From assembly GCA_963932245.1 (NCBI GenBank), contig OZ010749.1, positions 682,001 through 746,000 on the forward strand: a stretch of DNA of 64,000 nucleotides, in the 5' to 3' direction. Of the stretch, positions 35,306 through 46,930 are shown one piece after another. Under the pieces are notes generated by a model, which saw only the letters and a program-made list of their open reading frames with translations, searched no databases and was not told where the DNA came from. The translations under genes were made by a program, and so were the position numbers. This stretch comes from Tachinus rufipes (lineage: Eukaryota; Arthropoda; Insecta; Coleoptera; Staphylinidae). The first letter of the stretch is position 1, and each line of letters opens with the position of its first letter.

Positions 35306-36967
35306 ATGAACTCCATCAAATCATTTTACAATGTGGGAGTCAACGTGGCAATTAGATCAGCCGCAAATGCACGCAGATATTCCAACATGATTGTAAGTAA
35401 CTAATCAATAAGATTTTAAATTGTTTATGTAGAATTAATTGATTTTTGTAAACTTGTCAAATATTGACAGATGAAAAATTTAATAATGGCGCCAAATTCA
35501 AAATAGTTTAGAGATAGGGTTGTGTGAAGTTAATAAGTTTTGGTTTGAACAAACAAAATTTTGTGCAATGCATGAATTAAAATACAAATGATACTTTACC
35601 CAACAAAATTCAACTAAAATGCCGCATTTTTTCGTTTTATATCAGCTAATAATAGGAAAAACAGGGTCATCTAAATTTTCTCTGTGGGAGCCTACACATT
35701 TATGTATGAGCAGGACTTTTTTGGTAAATTTAAACATGGAACACTTTTATTAGTAGCATTCATAGATTCCACAATTCTCAGCAAATGATTTGGATCACGT
35801 TTTCCACCTGAAAAGAATTTTATGAAGGTTGGGATAATCAGGCAGAACATTATAATTTTTGGTATATTACATATAATATAAAAAAATCATAAGACTGCGC
35901 CACTTTTTTTAATAATTAGATAATCGACTGCGCAATTTTATATAATTTAGAAATTTCTTTTCAAAACCAATTTGCTTATTCCTGCCTACCCACTTTAATT
36001 GAAACATATTTTTTTTTAGGAGAAAAAAGCAAACATAAACGGTCAAACAATAAATTATTTACAAGTTGGAATAGGTCCAAACCACTTACTATGTTTCCCT
36101 GGAGCACTCGGAACAATTTGGAGCGATTTCAAGCCGCAAATTGAAGGACTCGATTATAAAAAATTCACAATAACCGCCTTCGATCCACCCGGTTACGGAC
36201 ATAGTCGTCCAGAAAACCGAAAATTCTCCATCGATTTCTACGAAAGGGATGCGGATGTGGCACAAGACTTCATGAAATTTATTAATATTGATAAGTATTC
36301 TATATTGGGATGGAGTGATGGAGGAATATCGGGAATAATAATGGCTGCTAAATATCCAGAAGCTATAAAAAATTTGATTATTTGGGGATCAAATTCTTAT
36401 GTTTTACCAGAAGAATTAGAATCTTATGAAAGTAAGTGTCGCTAAAATTACTATTCCTATTATACCTTATTTTATTATATTTAGAAATACGTGATGTTAG
36501 TAAATGGTCTCCGAAAATGAAGGCTCCATTGGTGGAATTATACGGTGAGCAGGGATTGCAGGATATGTGGAACGGTTGGTGTGATGCTCTTCAAGAAATA
36601 TTCAAACAAAATAAAGGGAATATTTGTAAACATATGCTGAAAGAAATAAAATGTCCTACTTTTATATTGCACGGTGATAAGGATCCATTAGTTGCACCTC
36701 AGCATCCGAATTTCTTGTTGGAAAACATTATTAAATCCAGGTGAGATTAGGTTACATAACTATTGCTGTAAATTGTACAAAATTATTATATAAATATTCC
36801 AAGAATCCATATAGAGCACTATAATAAATTTTGTTGTAAACTGTTTATAATAATTTAAAATCATTTATAGATTGCACCGATTCCCAGAAGGTAAACACAA
36901 CATCCACCTACGCTATGCTGACGAATTCAACAAAATGATTACAAAATTCCTTTTAAATAATCAATAA
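35306..36967 (+). CDS. BPHL: Valacyclovir hydrolase-like alpha/beta hydrolase (biphenyl hydrolase-like)
   Basis: Four exons on the plus strand, 35306-35392, 36020-36431, 36485-36740 and 36871-36967, give 283 residues; human BPHL has about 290. This serine hydrolase family cleaves alpha-amino-acid esters and homocysteine thiolactone. Catalytic triad visible: nucleophile Ser128 in GWSDGG, acid Asp233 in HGDKDPLV, base His261 in EGKHNIHLRYADEFN. The oxyanion region is FPGALGTIW (54-62). The first exon encodes a basic, Ser/Arg-containing leader (SAANARRYSNM) that looks like a mitochondrial transit peptide. The start is the only ATG that gives this leader in frame with a good donor. Introns have GTAAGT or GTGAGA donors. 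Divergent from Vps13 and convergent with TCP-1 alpha, the two stop codons lying 113 bp apart. The catalytic residues are intact, so it should be active. Confidence 0.92.
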
Positions 36968-36982
36968 CATAAGTTATAAACA

Positions 36983-36988
36983 TTTATT
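36983..36988 (-). promoter_or_regulatory. Candidate TCP-1 alpha poly(A) signal
   Basis: AATAAA on the minus strand, about 93 bases past the TCP-1 alpha stop and 16 bases beyond the BPHL stop. Cleavage downstream of it would fall inside the last BPHL exon. Confidence 0.5.
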
Positions 36989-37074
36989 AAAAAAAAAAGT
37001 AATTTGCTGTATTTTTTTGTTTGTTAATTAAATTATGAGATGAATGGTGCGGTTAAATTAGATGATTAGTATTA

Positions 37075-37080
37075 AATAAA
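37075..37080 (+). promoter_or_regulatory. Candidate BPHL poly(A) signal
   Basis: AATAAA on the plus strand, immediately next to the TCP-1 alpha stop codon at 37081-37083. BPHL transcripts using it would run antisense into TCP-1 alpha coding sequence. Confidence 0.5.
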
Positions 37081-40000
37081 TTATCCATATAATTCTCCAC
37101 TATCCATAGCATCCTTATATCCCCTTCCTTCCTTTTGTTCAGGATCGAGCTTAATCATATCATCAATACGCAAAATAGTGATCGCCGCCTCAGTGGCAAA
37201 TTTAAGCGATTTAACTTTAGACATGGTCGGCTCCAATACGCCAGCTTTTTTATTATCACGTACAGTACCTTCGATTAAATCCAAACCGACCCATTTCAAA
37301 TGAGCATGATCGACTTTGGTCTGGCTGGAATTCTGATAGGCTCTCAATTTTGCGACCAAATCGGTTGCGTCTTGTGCTGCGTTTACAGCTAGAGTTTTGG
37401 GAATCACCAACAAACTTTTAGCAAATTCGGCAATTGCCAATTGTTCCCTGGAGCTTATTGTGGTTGCAAAATTTTCCAAATAAATTGATAGTGCGGCTTC
37501 CACGGATCCACCACCGGTTACAACACTTTTTGATTCGAGTACACGTTTGACGACACATAATGCGTCGTGAATGGAGCGTTCCATTTCATCACAGTAGAAA
37601 TCGTTGGGGCCACGAAGAATTATAGATGCAGCAGTACGAGCTTTCGGACTATAAACAAATTAGTATAATTGATGGTTACACATAAACAATAAAACAAATT
37701 TATTCTTACGAATACATTACTAGTTTCGGCTCAACTAGAACCTTCTAGAGATGAACAACATAATAATAATATATACCTAAACTACAAAGTTACAAAAGTG
37801 ATTTGGAATTAGATTGACTTTTAAAGATTACAGTAATGAGCTACTAATGATAAAAAAGGAATTATAATAATTAATATATTTCCTAATATTAAAAAAGCCA
37901 TTTGTTAATCCTTCTACTTTAGATAATCACAAACCCTTTTTTTTGTAATATAATTAAGTCCGCTAATTCCGCCCTAATTAGATAGTTAATTTATTATATC
38001 CGTAGAAGGCTCTAGTTGAGCCGAAACTAGTAATGTATTCTTTGTTACAAAAAACATGATTATTTTTCAATCAATATATATTGTACAAATACTTACGATT
38101 TGATAAGAATTAGTTCGTCATCTGATATCCTTTCCTGTGTTACTTCAGCAGCTTCACCAACCATACTGGAATCGAAAGTTTCCTCACCATCCATATTAGT
38201 TAAAGATGTCAAATATGCAGCTCCTGTTGCTTTAGCAATACGTTTCAAATCAATTTTCGTTACCCTCCTAACAGCCATTGCTCCAGCCTCGACGAAATAT
38301 TTCAAGCATAAATCGTCGATGCCACCAGTACACAAAATCACGTTAACACCATGCGAAAGGATTTTCTGAATGCGTTCCTTGGTAATATCAAGTTCCCTCG
38401 ATCTAATACCTTCCAAATCATCAGGGTTTTCGATAAGTACCTGTACACCCATCTTCATCTTAGCTTTCTGTAAAGAAAAATCAAGGCAGGCAATTTTAGC
38501 ATTCACCACCTTTTTAGTCATGGCCTGACTGGCAACGGTGCAATTTAATGCGTATCCTTGTATAAGCACACTTTCCCTCGCGCTTTTACCATGGGCTTTT
38601 AGTACGTTGACTGCTTTAATCGGATACATGGCGTTGCCTTTGTGATCGGTGATTTTGATTGCGTAAGCGGCGTCGACGCACATTTGCGAGAACAAATCGG
38701 CATCGGCTCCAATGATTTTCGAACTCATCGATGTTTTGGCGACGTTGATCATGCAATCTTTTCCTAATTCTTCGACGGGAATTGTAAGGTTGTCTTGGAT
38801 GTAACGGCATGCTTCTTTGCAGGCTAAACGGTAACCGCTTATTATTGATGTCGGGTGGATTTTTTGTTTGACCAATTCATCAGCATTCTGAAAATTTTAA
38901 GTCGGTATATGAGGAACACTTCAAATATTTTAGTTTTCTATACCAAATTTATTTAGGAGCGTGGCATTATTTACCGAAACAAACCAAAATGGCCGCCGTT
39001 TTTATTTTATTTGTCATTTTGTTTGATTATTCATTTTTGCATATATTAGGTTTCATATAAAAAGAAATTGACGTTTTTCGAACTCGATAGTTTGTTTGTC
39101 GCTGAAAACCATGAATGCCAAGCGGTTAATGCGTTGAACAAATTCAGTTTGAGCAACTAATCCTCGCTTTCATATATTTATTTGCAATTCGCCTGCAACC
39201 AATGACGAACGAGTGGGGGTATAAGGGAATTGAAATCCAAATTTTGAGTCAATCAAATCACAGAAGGACCATCGTCCGAAGAGAGCGCTGAACATGTTTC
39301 TGTCAAGCGAACGAACCCGAGACCAAGAAGAAGACGACCGTTGACTACCGATACACTTACAAACCTACACAGACGACTGCACTGGGAAAACTAATGTCTC
39401 GTTTCCGGCTTCGAATACCCACCAACACGGGAACCGCCACATAGACGTCGGAAATGCTGGCGGCCCTGACATTGCATGACTACGGGACGCAAACACCACC
39501 TCAGGTGCGACATCGGTAACAAATGGCGCCTAACTACGACCTAATAACCGCAAATAATACAATCAAATCTGGACAGACCTCACCAGACTTACAACAGGGT
39601 CTACGTAACCAAGAGCCACGCCTAGCACACATTTGATCCCGATTTCGAATCGGCACATCGCCAAACCTAATAACGAATTAAGAGTAATTAACTTTTCGCC
39701 CAGAATAGTCATAATCCAGAGCTAGGCAGTGGAAATACACACTCTGACATAGCAAACCCTGGTCAAGGTCAAGCACGTCCTAGGAGCCATCGATTGTCCG
39801 AAATGCTCTGACGCGTTAAAGCCAACATAATATAATCGGTGCGTGACGTCAGTTGTGGGTAAAAAGCTTGGTGTTAAACGCGTGGATGAAAACGCACTTA
39901 ATCTACCAAATGTATTAAAAAACTACGTACAACTAGCGCGTGACGTCAGTTGTGGGTATAGAACGTTGATATGTTGGCTTCACCATGCGATGAGCGGAAA

Positions 40001-41740
40001 ATAGCACAAAACTAAAGATTGAAGGACTGCTATCTTCGGATCAGTTGGCATCGCCTACCATCCGTCGGCTCTATGACAAATTGAAGAAGCTAAATCATCC
40101 TTAGCGGCCACCTTCTGCCGACTTCAAAGAGAATGCCCACAAACAACGGAAATTATACAGACACCGAAAGATGTTGGCAGATCTAGAAATCCCATCCAAT
40201 GAAGAAATGGACTATCGCGTTTAAGAGCAAGGCAAGTTCACAAAAAGAAGTGTTAAAGACAGCACAGATTTTTGTGCTTTCTTATATTATTTATGACTTA
40301 TTTTGGTCATTTTTGACTTTTCATTTGCATTTTAAACAGTTTTTGTTACTTTTTGACAATATTTTTATACTTTTATGACCAAATTTTGTCTTTCTAAGAA
40401 TAGAATTTTACACTTTTCAAGAGTTTATAACAAAATTTTAAATTTTTTCAACAATATTTTGATTTCATATCTGGTTTTTGCTATTTTTAACATTTTTTTA
40501 ATAAAATTCTACACTTTTCCAACAATTTTTTTGGCAAATTTTGTTATTTTTGACGACAAAGCCAAAAAAACGTAGCTACGCCACTGCTCATATCACATTA
40601 AAATAATATTGACCAAAAATACATCATAAGCAACTTGGAATGGCTCACATAACAATAATTTATAAAATAGCCGCCGAGATTGACGTCTGAAAAAAAAACT
40701 TCATAATTTACAAAATGGATGACTCAAGACTGACAACAAAATGACATCCAAATGCAACAATAACTTACAAAAAAGCAGCTAAAAATGACATGCTAGATAT
40801 TCAAATTTATTTTAAGTTACACTTAAAACAAAATGGCCGCTAAAAAAAAAAAAATGGCGGACAAACATGGCCACCACTAGGCACATCAAATAATATTATT
40901 TAAATTAATTAATACAAACCTTCAATAATTCAGCAGCAATTATGACAACAGATGTGGTACCATCGCCAACCTCCTCGTCCTGCAATTGTGCCAATTCCAC
41001 GAGTACTCTGGATGCTGGATGTTCAACTTCCAATAGACGCAAAATTGTCGCTCCATCATTTGTAACAGTAACATCACCGATATCATCAACCAACATTTTA
41101 TCAAGCCCGACTGGACCCAGAGAGGATTTTACTATGTTTGCAATCGATGATGCTGCCATTACTAAAAATAAATTAATAATTAATATAAAGGATGACCAAA
41201 ACAATTACTTTATTACAAACATTGTAGGTAAACAAAGTGATTAAAAAATTAATTATTTAATAACGTAACCATAGCAACAAAATTTAATTCAACTAGTATC
41301 AAGAATGCTCAAGTCATATGAATAATTTATGCACGCTTCATCGATGCATATCATTGTTTAGTGGAACAATCCACTAATTAAGTTAAGTTTGCAGAACCAA
41401 ATTGAAGCAACAAACCGATACCTAAAATCACCCACATAAATTCGACGTTACCTATATTCAAATAAAATCAACATGTTGCAATCGGCAAACATGATAAATA
41501 CTTAATTTCCTAGTTATTAATTGTATTTCTAACATCATTCCCGTTCTTTTATTGTTATTTACAGAGTAATATCAATTTTTCGCCACACCTGAAGCACATG
41601 ACTCATATTCTAGGTTAAGCTTCCATTGGGAATAAAGAAATTTTCGCCGAAAATCAATTATGCTTACCATTTTGTGTGCGAACCGAAGCCCCAGATGTCC
41701 TGGTGCCTGCAACAGACAAGGGACTCGCCAACATCGACAT
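37081..41740 (-). CDS. TCP1: T-complex protein 1 subunit alpha (CCT1 chaperonin subunit)
   Basis: Four exons on the minus strand, 41740-41668, 41161-40920, 38887-38097 and 37648-37081, give 557 residues (human TCP1 556). It is one of eight subunits of the cytosolic CCT/TRiC ring that folds actin and tubulin using ATP. The alpha subunit is recognised by the N-terminus LSVAGTRTSGASVRTQNVMA. Group II chaperonin motifs: SSLGPVGLDKML (37-48), nucleotide-binding VTNDGATIL (57-65), GDGTTSVV (90-97), apical-domain CTGGIDD, and GGGSVEAALS plus the ARTAAS..LRGPN block in exon 4. The Asp and Gly residues of the ATP site are intact. Donors are GTAAGC, GTTTGT and GTAAGT. The intron between exons 2 and 3 is 2 kb and holds mobile-element debris; the next intron holds a MITE. 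The 3' end overlaps the BPHL 3' region. Confidence 0.96.
37710..38040. mobile_element. Intact MITE with 38-bp TIRs in a TCP-1 alpha intron
   Basis: The terminal inverted repeats start GAATACATTACTAGTTTCGG on both ends and match at 37 of 38 positions. It is 331 bases long, has no ORF, and is the best-preserved of four related copies, the others being in Vps13 introns. It fills most of the intron between exons 37648 and 38097. Confidence 0.85.
39180..40280. other. GC-richer mobile-element debris in a TCP-1 alpha intron
   Basis: Composition shifts abruptly to higher GC than the rest of the intron. It contains a degenerate open stretch (40015-40224), a 21-bp direct repeat with TGACGTCA cores, and no intact ORF. 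I infer a decayed insertion, but the class is not recognisable. Confidence 0.4.
39841..39958. repeat. Pair of direct repeats with TGACGTCA (CRE-like) cores
   Basis: GCGTGACGTCAGTTGTGGGT occurs at 39841 and again at 39938, 97 bases apart and identical over 21 bases. The palindrome TGACGTCA is the CREB/ATF consensus. Function is unknown; it lies inside the GC-richer intronic block. Confidence 0.7.
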
Positions 41741-42671
41741 TTTTAATGTAAATTGTTATAAACTGAAGGAGCAATGACAATCTTTTCTTCCGGCAAACAA
41801 CCCACGATGTTGTAGAATTATTTGATATTTTTATGTTGGCAACAGTGTCAACATCTAGTAATCCTCCAGTGGCGTAACAAGTAGAGATTTTCATTAAATA
41901 AAACTTATTCTTTGATAAAATAAAAATCCTGGAATCAAGTTAAATATTATTTAAAAAGAAATCAAACAAAATTAATTTAAGCATTACTACAGCAATCCCA
42001 GTGCAGCGTGGACAGGCAACTTAATATACACAAAAAGATTGTTTTGCACTGTTTCACTCGCTTTTTTGAATTATTGTGCTTTTTACGACTGTTTTATATT
42101 GTCACAGTAATGCCCGTATTCATAAAAGTCAATTACAGTAACGGATCGTTAAATTTGACAACCGCAAAATTATTTATACTTTTTCTACCATAAAAACAAG
42201 TTTGGCATAATAAATAACTATCAGAAATGAATAAATAATAATATTTAATAATAACGCAAAATAAATAACATGTATTTCTATCAAATTTATAAAAAAAGTT
42301 TTGACGTTTTATCGAATTGTGAGGTTATGTTGTCACAAATAATAGTCATTAAATTTAATCAGCGTTTATGAATACGGGCATAAGTCTACAACTTATTTAA
42401 AAAGGAATAATGGAACAAGCAGCTTATTGGGTGACTTCCAAAACGGCCCGATGGATAAAGAGCTTAATTAGTCGTCAGGCTCGCATGTTATGCAAGCGTT
42501 CTACCATTGAGGTATCACGCTGTACTGAGATTGCTATATTTTAAAATAATAATATTAATCAAAATATAACTCACCCTTAAATAAATCCAATAAACTAAAT
42601 AGTACTTTAAACGTAAACAAAATTCAACAAAATAAAAACAAAATTCTTAACAAAAACATAAAAATAATTAA
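41741..42671. other. TCP-1 alpha upstream region and JAZF1-like 3' flank
   Basis: Contains a solo GGCAACTTAATATAC end at 42015, the MITE at 42111-42380, and a tRNA-like arm near 42475-42526 that I rejected as a gene. The TCP-1 alpha promoter must lie in the first few hundred bases, but no core element is evident. Confidence 0.5.
42111..42380. mobile_element. PIF/Harbinger-like MITE with TAA target duplication
   Basis: The ends are TGCCCGTATTCATAAA in inverted orientation, 270 bases in total, flanked on both sides by TAA. A three-base TAA/TTA duplication is the hallmark of PIF/Harbinger elements. No transposase. The ends resemble the element at 4414-4798. Confidence 0.75.
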
Positions 42672-45600
42672 CTAGATCCTCTTAAAAATGCCATTATTAT
42701 TGGCTGTAGAATCAGGATCAATTGTATACTCGGTAAAAACAGTATTCGAATGAAACAAGTTTGCACCATAATTGTAATTCGTCTGATAATTGGTAGACTC
42801 ATCGTAATATCTTGTTGGTTGCATCATGTTAGCAAACGGACGGCTCCCAATATTGGTAAAATTTTGTTTGTATTTGAACGAATCGTATTTTGGAACCAAC
42901 CTCGGATTATTTGCGACTGGAGTCGAGTGCGTTAAGAAATGCGATTGTAAACCACGAATCGTCTTGTATTGTTTGCCGCAATGACAATTGAATTCTGTTT
43001 TTGGTTTAGTACTAAAATAAAAGATGTCAAAATATTGTAAGAATATTTGATGTGTTACTTACTTAGATGAATTATTATGATGGAAATTCATTATGTGATA
43101 CTTCATGCCGTTGCGATTCTTGTATCGTTTCATGCAACCCGGTATAGTGCAGCAATATTTCTTCGTTTTATGGCATTTGAATTTTTCGAGCTCATCCGCT
43201 TTCGGGGATTCGGGCATGTAATAATTTTGTTTCCTAAAACAATTAGTCGACAAGAAAATCAAATATGAAATATCTCGGATTTCTAATTTAGTGAAAGTTA
43301 ATCGCTTCCGGGCGTAGCTCCAGAGGTAGTGGATAGAATATTGCACTCCCAGACCAACACCACTGTACGGTAGCCTCTTTGCCTCGGTAATAAGACAACC
43401 AATCGCGGCAGACCTCGTAGCACAAAAAAATGTGTTTGAGAATTTCGGAAAAGTCTTCCAGAGTCTTCCGACCGAGCAACAACACCTCCGAGGCCTCCGC
43501 TGGCATTCAGGCAGACAACAATTCCGTCTTCCCTGATCCTCCAGCTAACTCCTACGACGACGCTCCGCCAATCCTAGCAACCCTAACCTTCACATTCCTA
43601 GCATCCTTCATCTTACGCACCTTTCCCCCCAAACAATAATAACATCTACACCCGAGGCATTGCACACGCCGCCACGGGCACAAACCAACACCGAACTTGG
43701 CTATCGGTTTCAACCATCTCCGGTGAAGTTGTAAAACATGCAGAACCAGTCTACTTCGACTATCCAAATAGTACGAATTGGCACTTTCCGTTGATGCTTC
43801 TAAAATACTTCAACAGCCCGAGCGAGATGACGACCCCTGCTATGCCCAAAGACAATTCTACCATGATGACTTCCGCACCGACGACTGCACCGGAAAGGTT
43901 TACTATCCTCTCCGGCACCGTTACACCGCCGGGTAATCCACAAACACCTTACGGCACTGCACCACCCGCCGTAAGATCACGTATGTACCTGATGACCACC
44001 CTCGCAACAACCATGGACTCGACCTGGACAAACACTACACCGACGCATCAGCAGGGAGCTTATCTCAAGTTTCCAAACCATCTCCGAATCCTAGGGTACG
44101 TCGCCACAAGGTGGCTACGCTAGAGGAAGTGGTAGTACACTCTCCACCACCTCCAGCTACACTCAAAAAGTTAGCGTCAACACCTAGAGCACATCCATGT
44201 GGCCTAGCACCAAACCACGTAGCGCTAGACGTGTCACCCGCGACATGTATCCCGTAGCTCCAAACCCCGAGAGACTACCAACGGGTTATCAAAACCCCAA
44301 ACCGTATTATTTGTACGACAGCGTCTGTGTGGCGTGTCAGTCGGAACCTTCCGGTTCATGCGTCCCTGGGACGTGTCAGTCGGAACCTCCGGGTTACGAA
44401 CAACAACAAATCCGTACTCACGTACAATAGCGCACCACGGAGGCGTGTCGGTGACACTACTCGATAGTAATAATGATCTGAAGAACTAAACTCAGATATG
44501 TAAAACAAAGAACACAAAATTGTCACTATTAAAAGCCAAAGATTTCTCTTTAACACTGACAGAGAATGAATTATAAGTTGAAGCAAAGAAACTATTTCCT
44601 TTAGTATCCTAACGACTGGTTGTCGCGCTTTATTCAAATACTTTGAACCGCCATAAGCCACATTGCGCATCTTTTGAGACCAGTTTCAGTTTGCTCGATC
44701 AGAGACCGCAGCTCTGTGTATACGACAAACTTATCAAGCAAGACATCTCTCCCAAAACTACTAAAACGGACAAAGGCAAGACTACTGAACTCACTGCAAA
44801 AGCTCTATGAACAGACTTATAGAATTTGATAGAAAAGCCCGAGCAAGAATCAACACAGGTCACACTACACCACTTGATGCTCTTGGGCATATCAACGAAG
44901 CTGGCAATCAAGTATTTGCGCACCCAACACAAAAAACCGCCAACGATATAAAGAACGCTTTCAATAACGCTAATAGAAGAATTAGAAAGAAGGAGAATAT
45001 CAACATATACCACTATCTGCGTGATAGAACTATAGCTCCTGGAAACTCTGAATATGATTTGAGGTGTGCCACAGGGCTCAGTGTTGGGCCCCACCCTGTG
45101 CAACATTTACTATGATGGTCTGCTAAGAGTACAGATGCCACACTGAACTACCACAATAGCCTATGCAGACAATCTTGTAGCAAAATGGGCGTTCTATATA
45201 ATTAAAAAGTGTAGCAATAATATAGGTTTACAGAGAGCAGAAGAAAAGACATCATAATCGAGATCAATTTAAGGGATACTACAATCAAATCCCAAGATAG
45301 CATTAAATACCTAAGAATAATAGGTAAAAACTGGATCATAAGACACCACATAATAGAAGTCAAACCAAAAGCAGAAAATTTAGTAATCATAATAGCCAAT
45401 ACCTACACAGAACAGACACAACTAAGGCTATACATGCAATAACTGAAACAATCCCCATACACCTCCTTACCCAATAGCAAGTCAACAACTGAAGAAACAG
45501 AAGAAAGCCAATAGATTAGAAATTGGTAGAAAGATTAAAGGAAATGTAGCCAAATGAACGCAGACAGAAATTAGAAAACATGGAAACCTAAACTACCATC

Positions 45601-46450
45601 TTATACAAATCCTGTTAGGCCATGGATGCTGTGGTTCATATTAAAAAAAAAATGTGTCTTGCAGTACAAGATGACTGCCCCTACTGTGGTGAAACATGCA
45701 GAATTAAGATAATAACCTACAGCAACCTGATCTTAATGACCACAACAATGATTCTAGAGATTTCGGGCTTTTAGTGGGCAACTAGAAGCCTCACACAATA
45801 TGCCTAATGCATTCCTCCGCACTCACAAAAAAATAAAATGACATTTTATACATACATAACCTAAGCTAAAACTCTAATATCATTCATTTCATTGAAACAT
45901 ATTTTTTAGTCGAGATCCACAAAACTTTACTTACGTGTTGTAATCTTCCTGTACATCGGTAACATTCAAATCTGATTCTTCTTTAACATCATCTACAGAA
46001 TAAACTATTTAAAAAAATTAATTTGTTCACTTTTTTAGTTTGTACAAACCGATTGAACTGTAAGAACCGCTTTGCATTGTTGTCGGTGTATTGGAACTAA
46101 AACCATCAATCGATTCCTCCTTAATAACCGGAAGCATCTCTTCATCGCTATATCTCAGTATGTAACTCATGGGCATAAATTGTGGGTTCTGACGTTCGTA
46201 TTCTTCCATAAACTTCTCATCAAAATCTATAATAATTTTCAATAAATCAAACAAAATATTTTTTATTATTGTTAGGCTTCCCAAATTATGTTTTAAAACT
46301 TTAACCCCTATTCATGATGATTACAACTATTAATTATAAATTAAATTAAAACTTACTCAAGTGATGATTCTCTACATGCAGAATCAATTTGTGTAAAGTA
46401 TCATAGAATTCCGGGCAATTCATATATTTGCAACGATTCCAAGACGACAT
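42672..46450 (-). CDS. JAZF1-like C2H2 zinc-finger protein
   Basis: Five exons on the minus strand, 46450-46357, 46226-46050, 45992-45935, 43233-43063 and 43011-42672, give 279 residues. JAZF1-family proteins are nuclear; the mammalian member is a NuA4/TIP60-associated transcriptional regulator. Zinc fingers: an atypical N-terminal one (Cys7, Cys12, His25, His29/30), a central one with CCTIPGCMKRYKNRNGMKYH (Cys138, Cys143, His156, His161/162), and a short C-terminal CHC-type finger (Cys176, Cys178, His191, His195) in NCHCGKQYKTIRGLQSHFLTH. An acidic stretch (EEMLPVIKEESID) lies between the first two. After the last finger the tail is Asn/Tyr-rich and unstructured, longer than in the vertebrate protein. 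The 2.7-kb intron before exon 4 carries LINE debris; the final intron is only 51 bases. The assignment rests on finger order and the RYKNRNGMKYH core. Confidence 0.85.
43290..44460. other. GC-rich transposon-like block in a JAZF1-like intron
   Basis: Strongly GC-richer than its surroundings, with several short open frames on the plus strand (43430-43639, 43791-44123, 44197-44430), none recognisable. Near 44332-44395 a 20-base element (CGTGTCAGTCGGAACCT) occurs twice, 38 bases apart. It sits directly upstream of the R1-like reverse transcriptase debris and could be the 5' part (ORF1) of the same element; this is inference. Confidence 0.4.
44690..45790 (+). pseudogene. Decayed R1-like non-LTR retrotransposon reverse transcriptase
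   Basis: Short pieces of a LINE ORF2 lie in order on the plus strand but are split by stops and frameshifts. They include DIKNAFNNANRRI (about 44945-44985), YLRDRTI, then in another frame GVPQGSVLGPTL (about 45063-45098) and the catalytic-site remnant AYADNLV (about 45160), where the canonical second Asp of F/YADD is Asn. Next come SQDSIKYLRII (about 45295) and a late DDCPYCGE (about 45675). This order is typical of R1/LOA-group elements. It lies in an intron of the oppositely oriented JAZF1-like gene and is certainly inactive. Confidence 0.75.
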
Positions 46451-46589
46451 ATTGCTGCACGTGAATTGCAAACGTTTAAAAACAATTTTTTATCAACTGA
46501 AAAGTTTTAAAAAGTGAAGTATTGCATTTACAGTGTGACCAACATCAACAATAATCATCAATGCTGCCAATAAGTTTTGGTGTAAAAGG

Positions 46590-46930
46590 TAGTTCACCTT
46601 AATTAAATAATTAATGGAATTAACACAATAATGCAAAATATTTAGTAATTAATTTATTTATTGCTTTCCTTTTGCCAAGTGAGGTAAGCCAAAATAGTAA
46701 TATGTGCAAATACTCACTTTACCTAACCTAACCTACAAATATTTGTTCTTATTTTAATTAAAACTCGCATGTTTAAAATGTTATACATTTTTAAATGATA
46801 AAATTGTAACCAATAACAATAAGTGAATTTTTATTAAATAAAGAATTAATATTCGTAGGTTGGGTGAAGCAAAGTAAGTATTTGGGCTTACTTCACTGGC
46901 AGAAGAAAAGTACCTTTTAATATAAATATT
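46590..46930. repeat. Imperfect inverted repeat upstream of the JAZF1-like gene
   Basis: The arm TGCCAAGTGAGGTAAGCC (about 46674) faces GGGCTTACTTCACTGGCA (about 46885). A second matched pair, CCTAACCTACAAATATT versus AATATTCGTAGGTTGGG, lies further inside. Resembles a decayed MITE; termini unclear. Confidence 0.5.

Noticed and set aside
36257..36445. Separate small ORF starting inside BPHL
   Set aside because: It is the middle of BPHL exon 2 in the true frame, starting at an internal Met, and runs past the splice donor.
42475..42526. tRNA-like arm on the minus strand: a five-pair anticodon-type stem with an AAC loop and an AATGGTAGAACG D-arm look-alike
   Set aside because: The D-stem pairs poorly, there is no T-arm or B-box-like sequence where it should be, and the acceptor halves do not match. 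At most a tRNA pseudogene or SINE trace.
44699..45106. 135-aa minus-strand ORF in the LINE remnant
   Set aside because: The plus strand of this stretch carries ordered reverse-transcriptase motifs; the minus frame has no recognisable feature.
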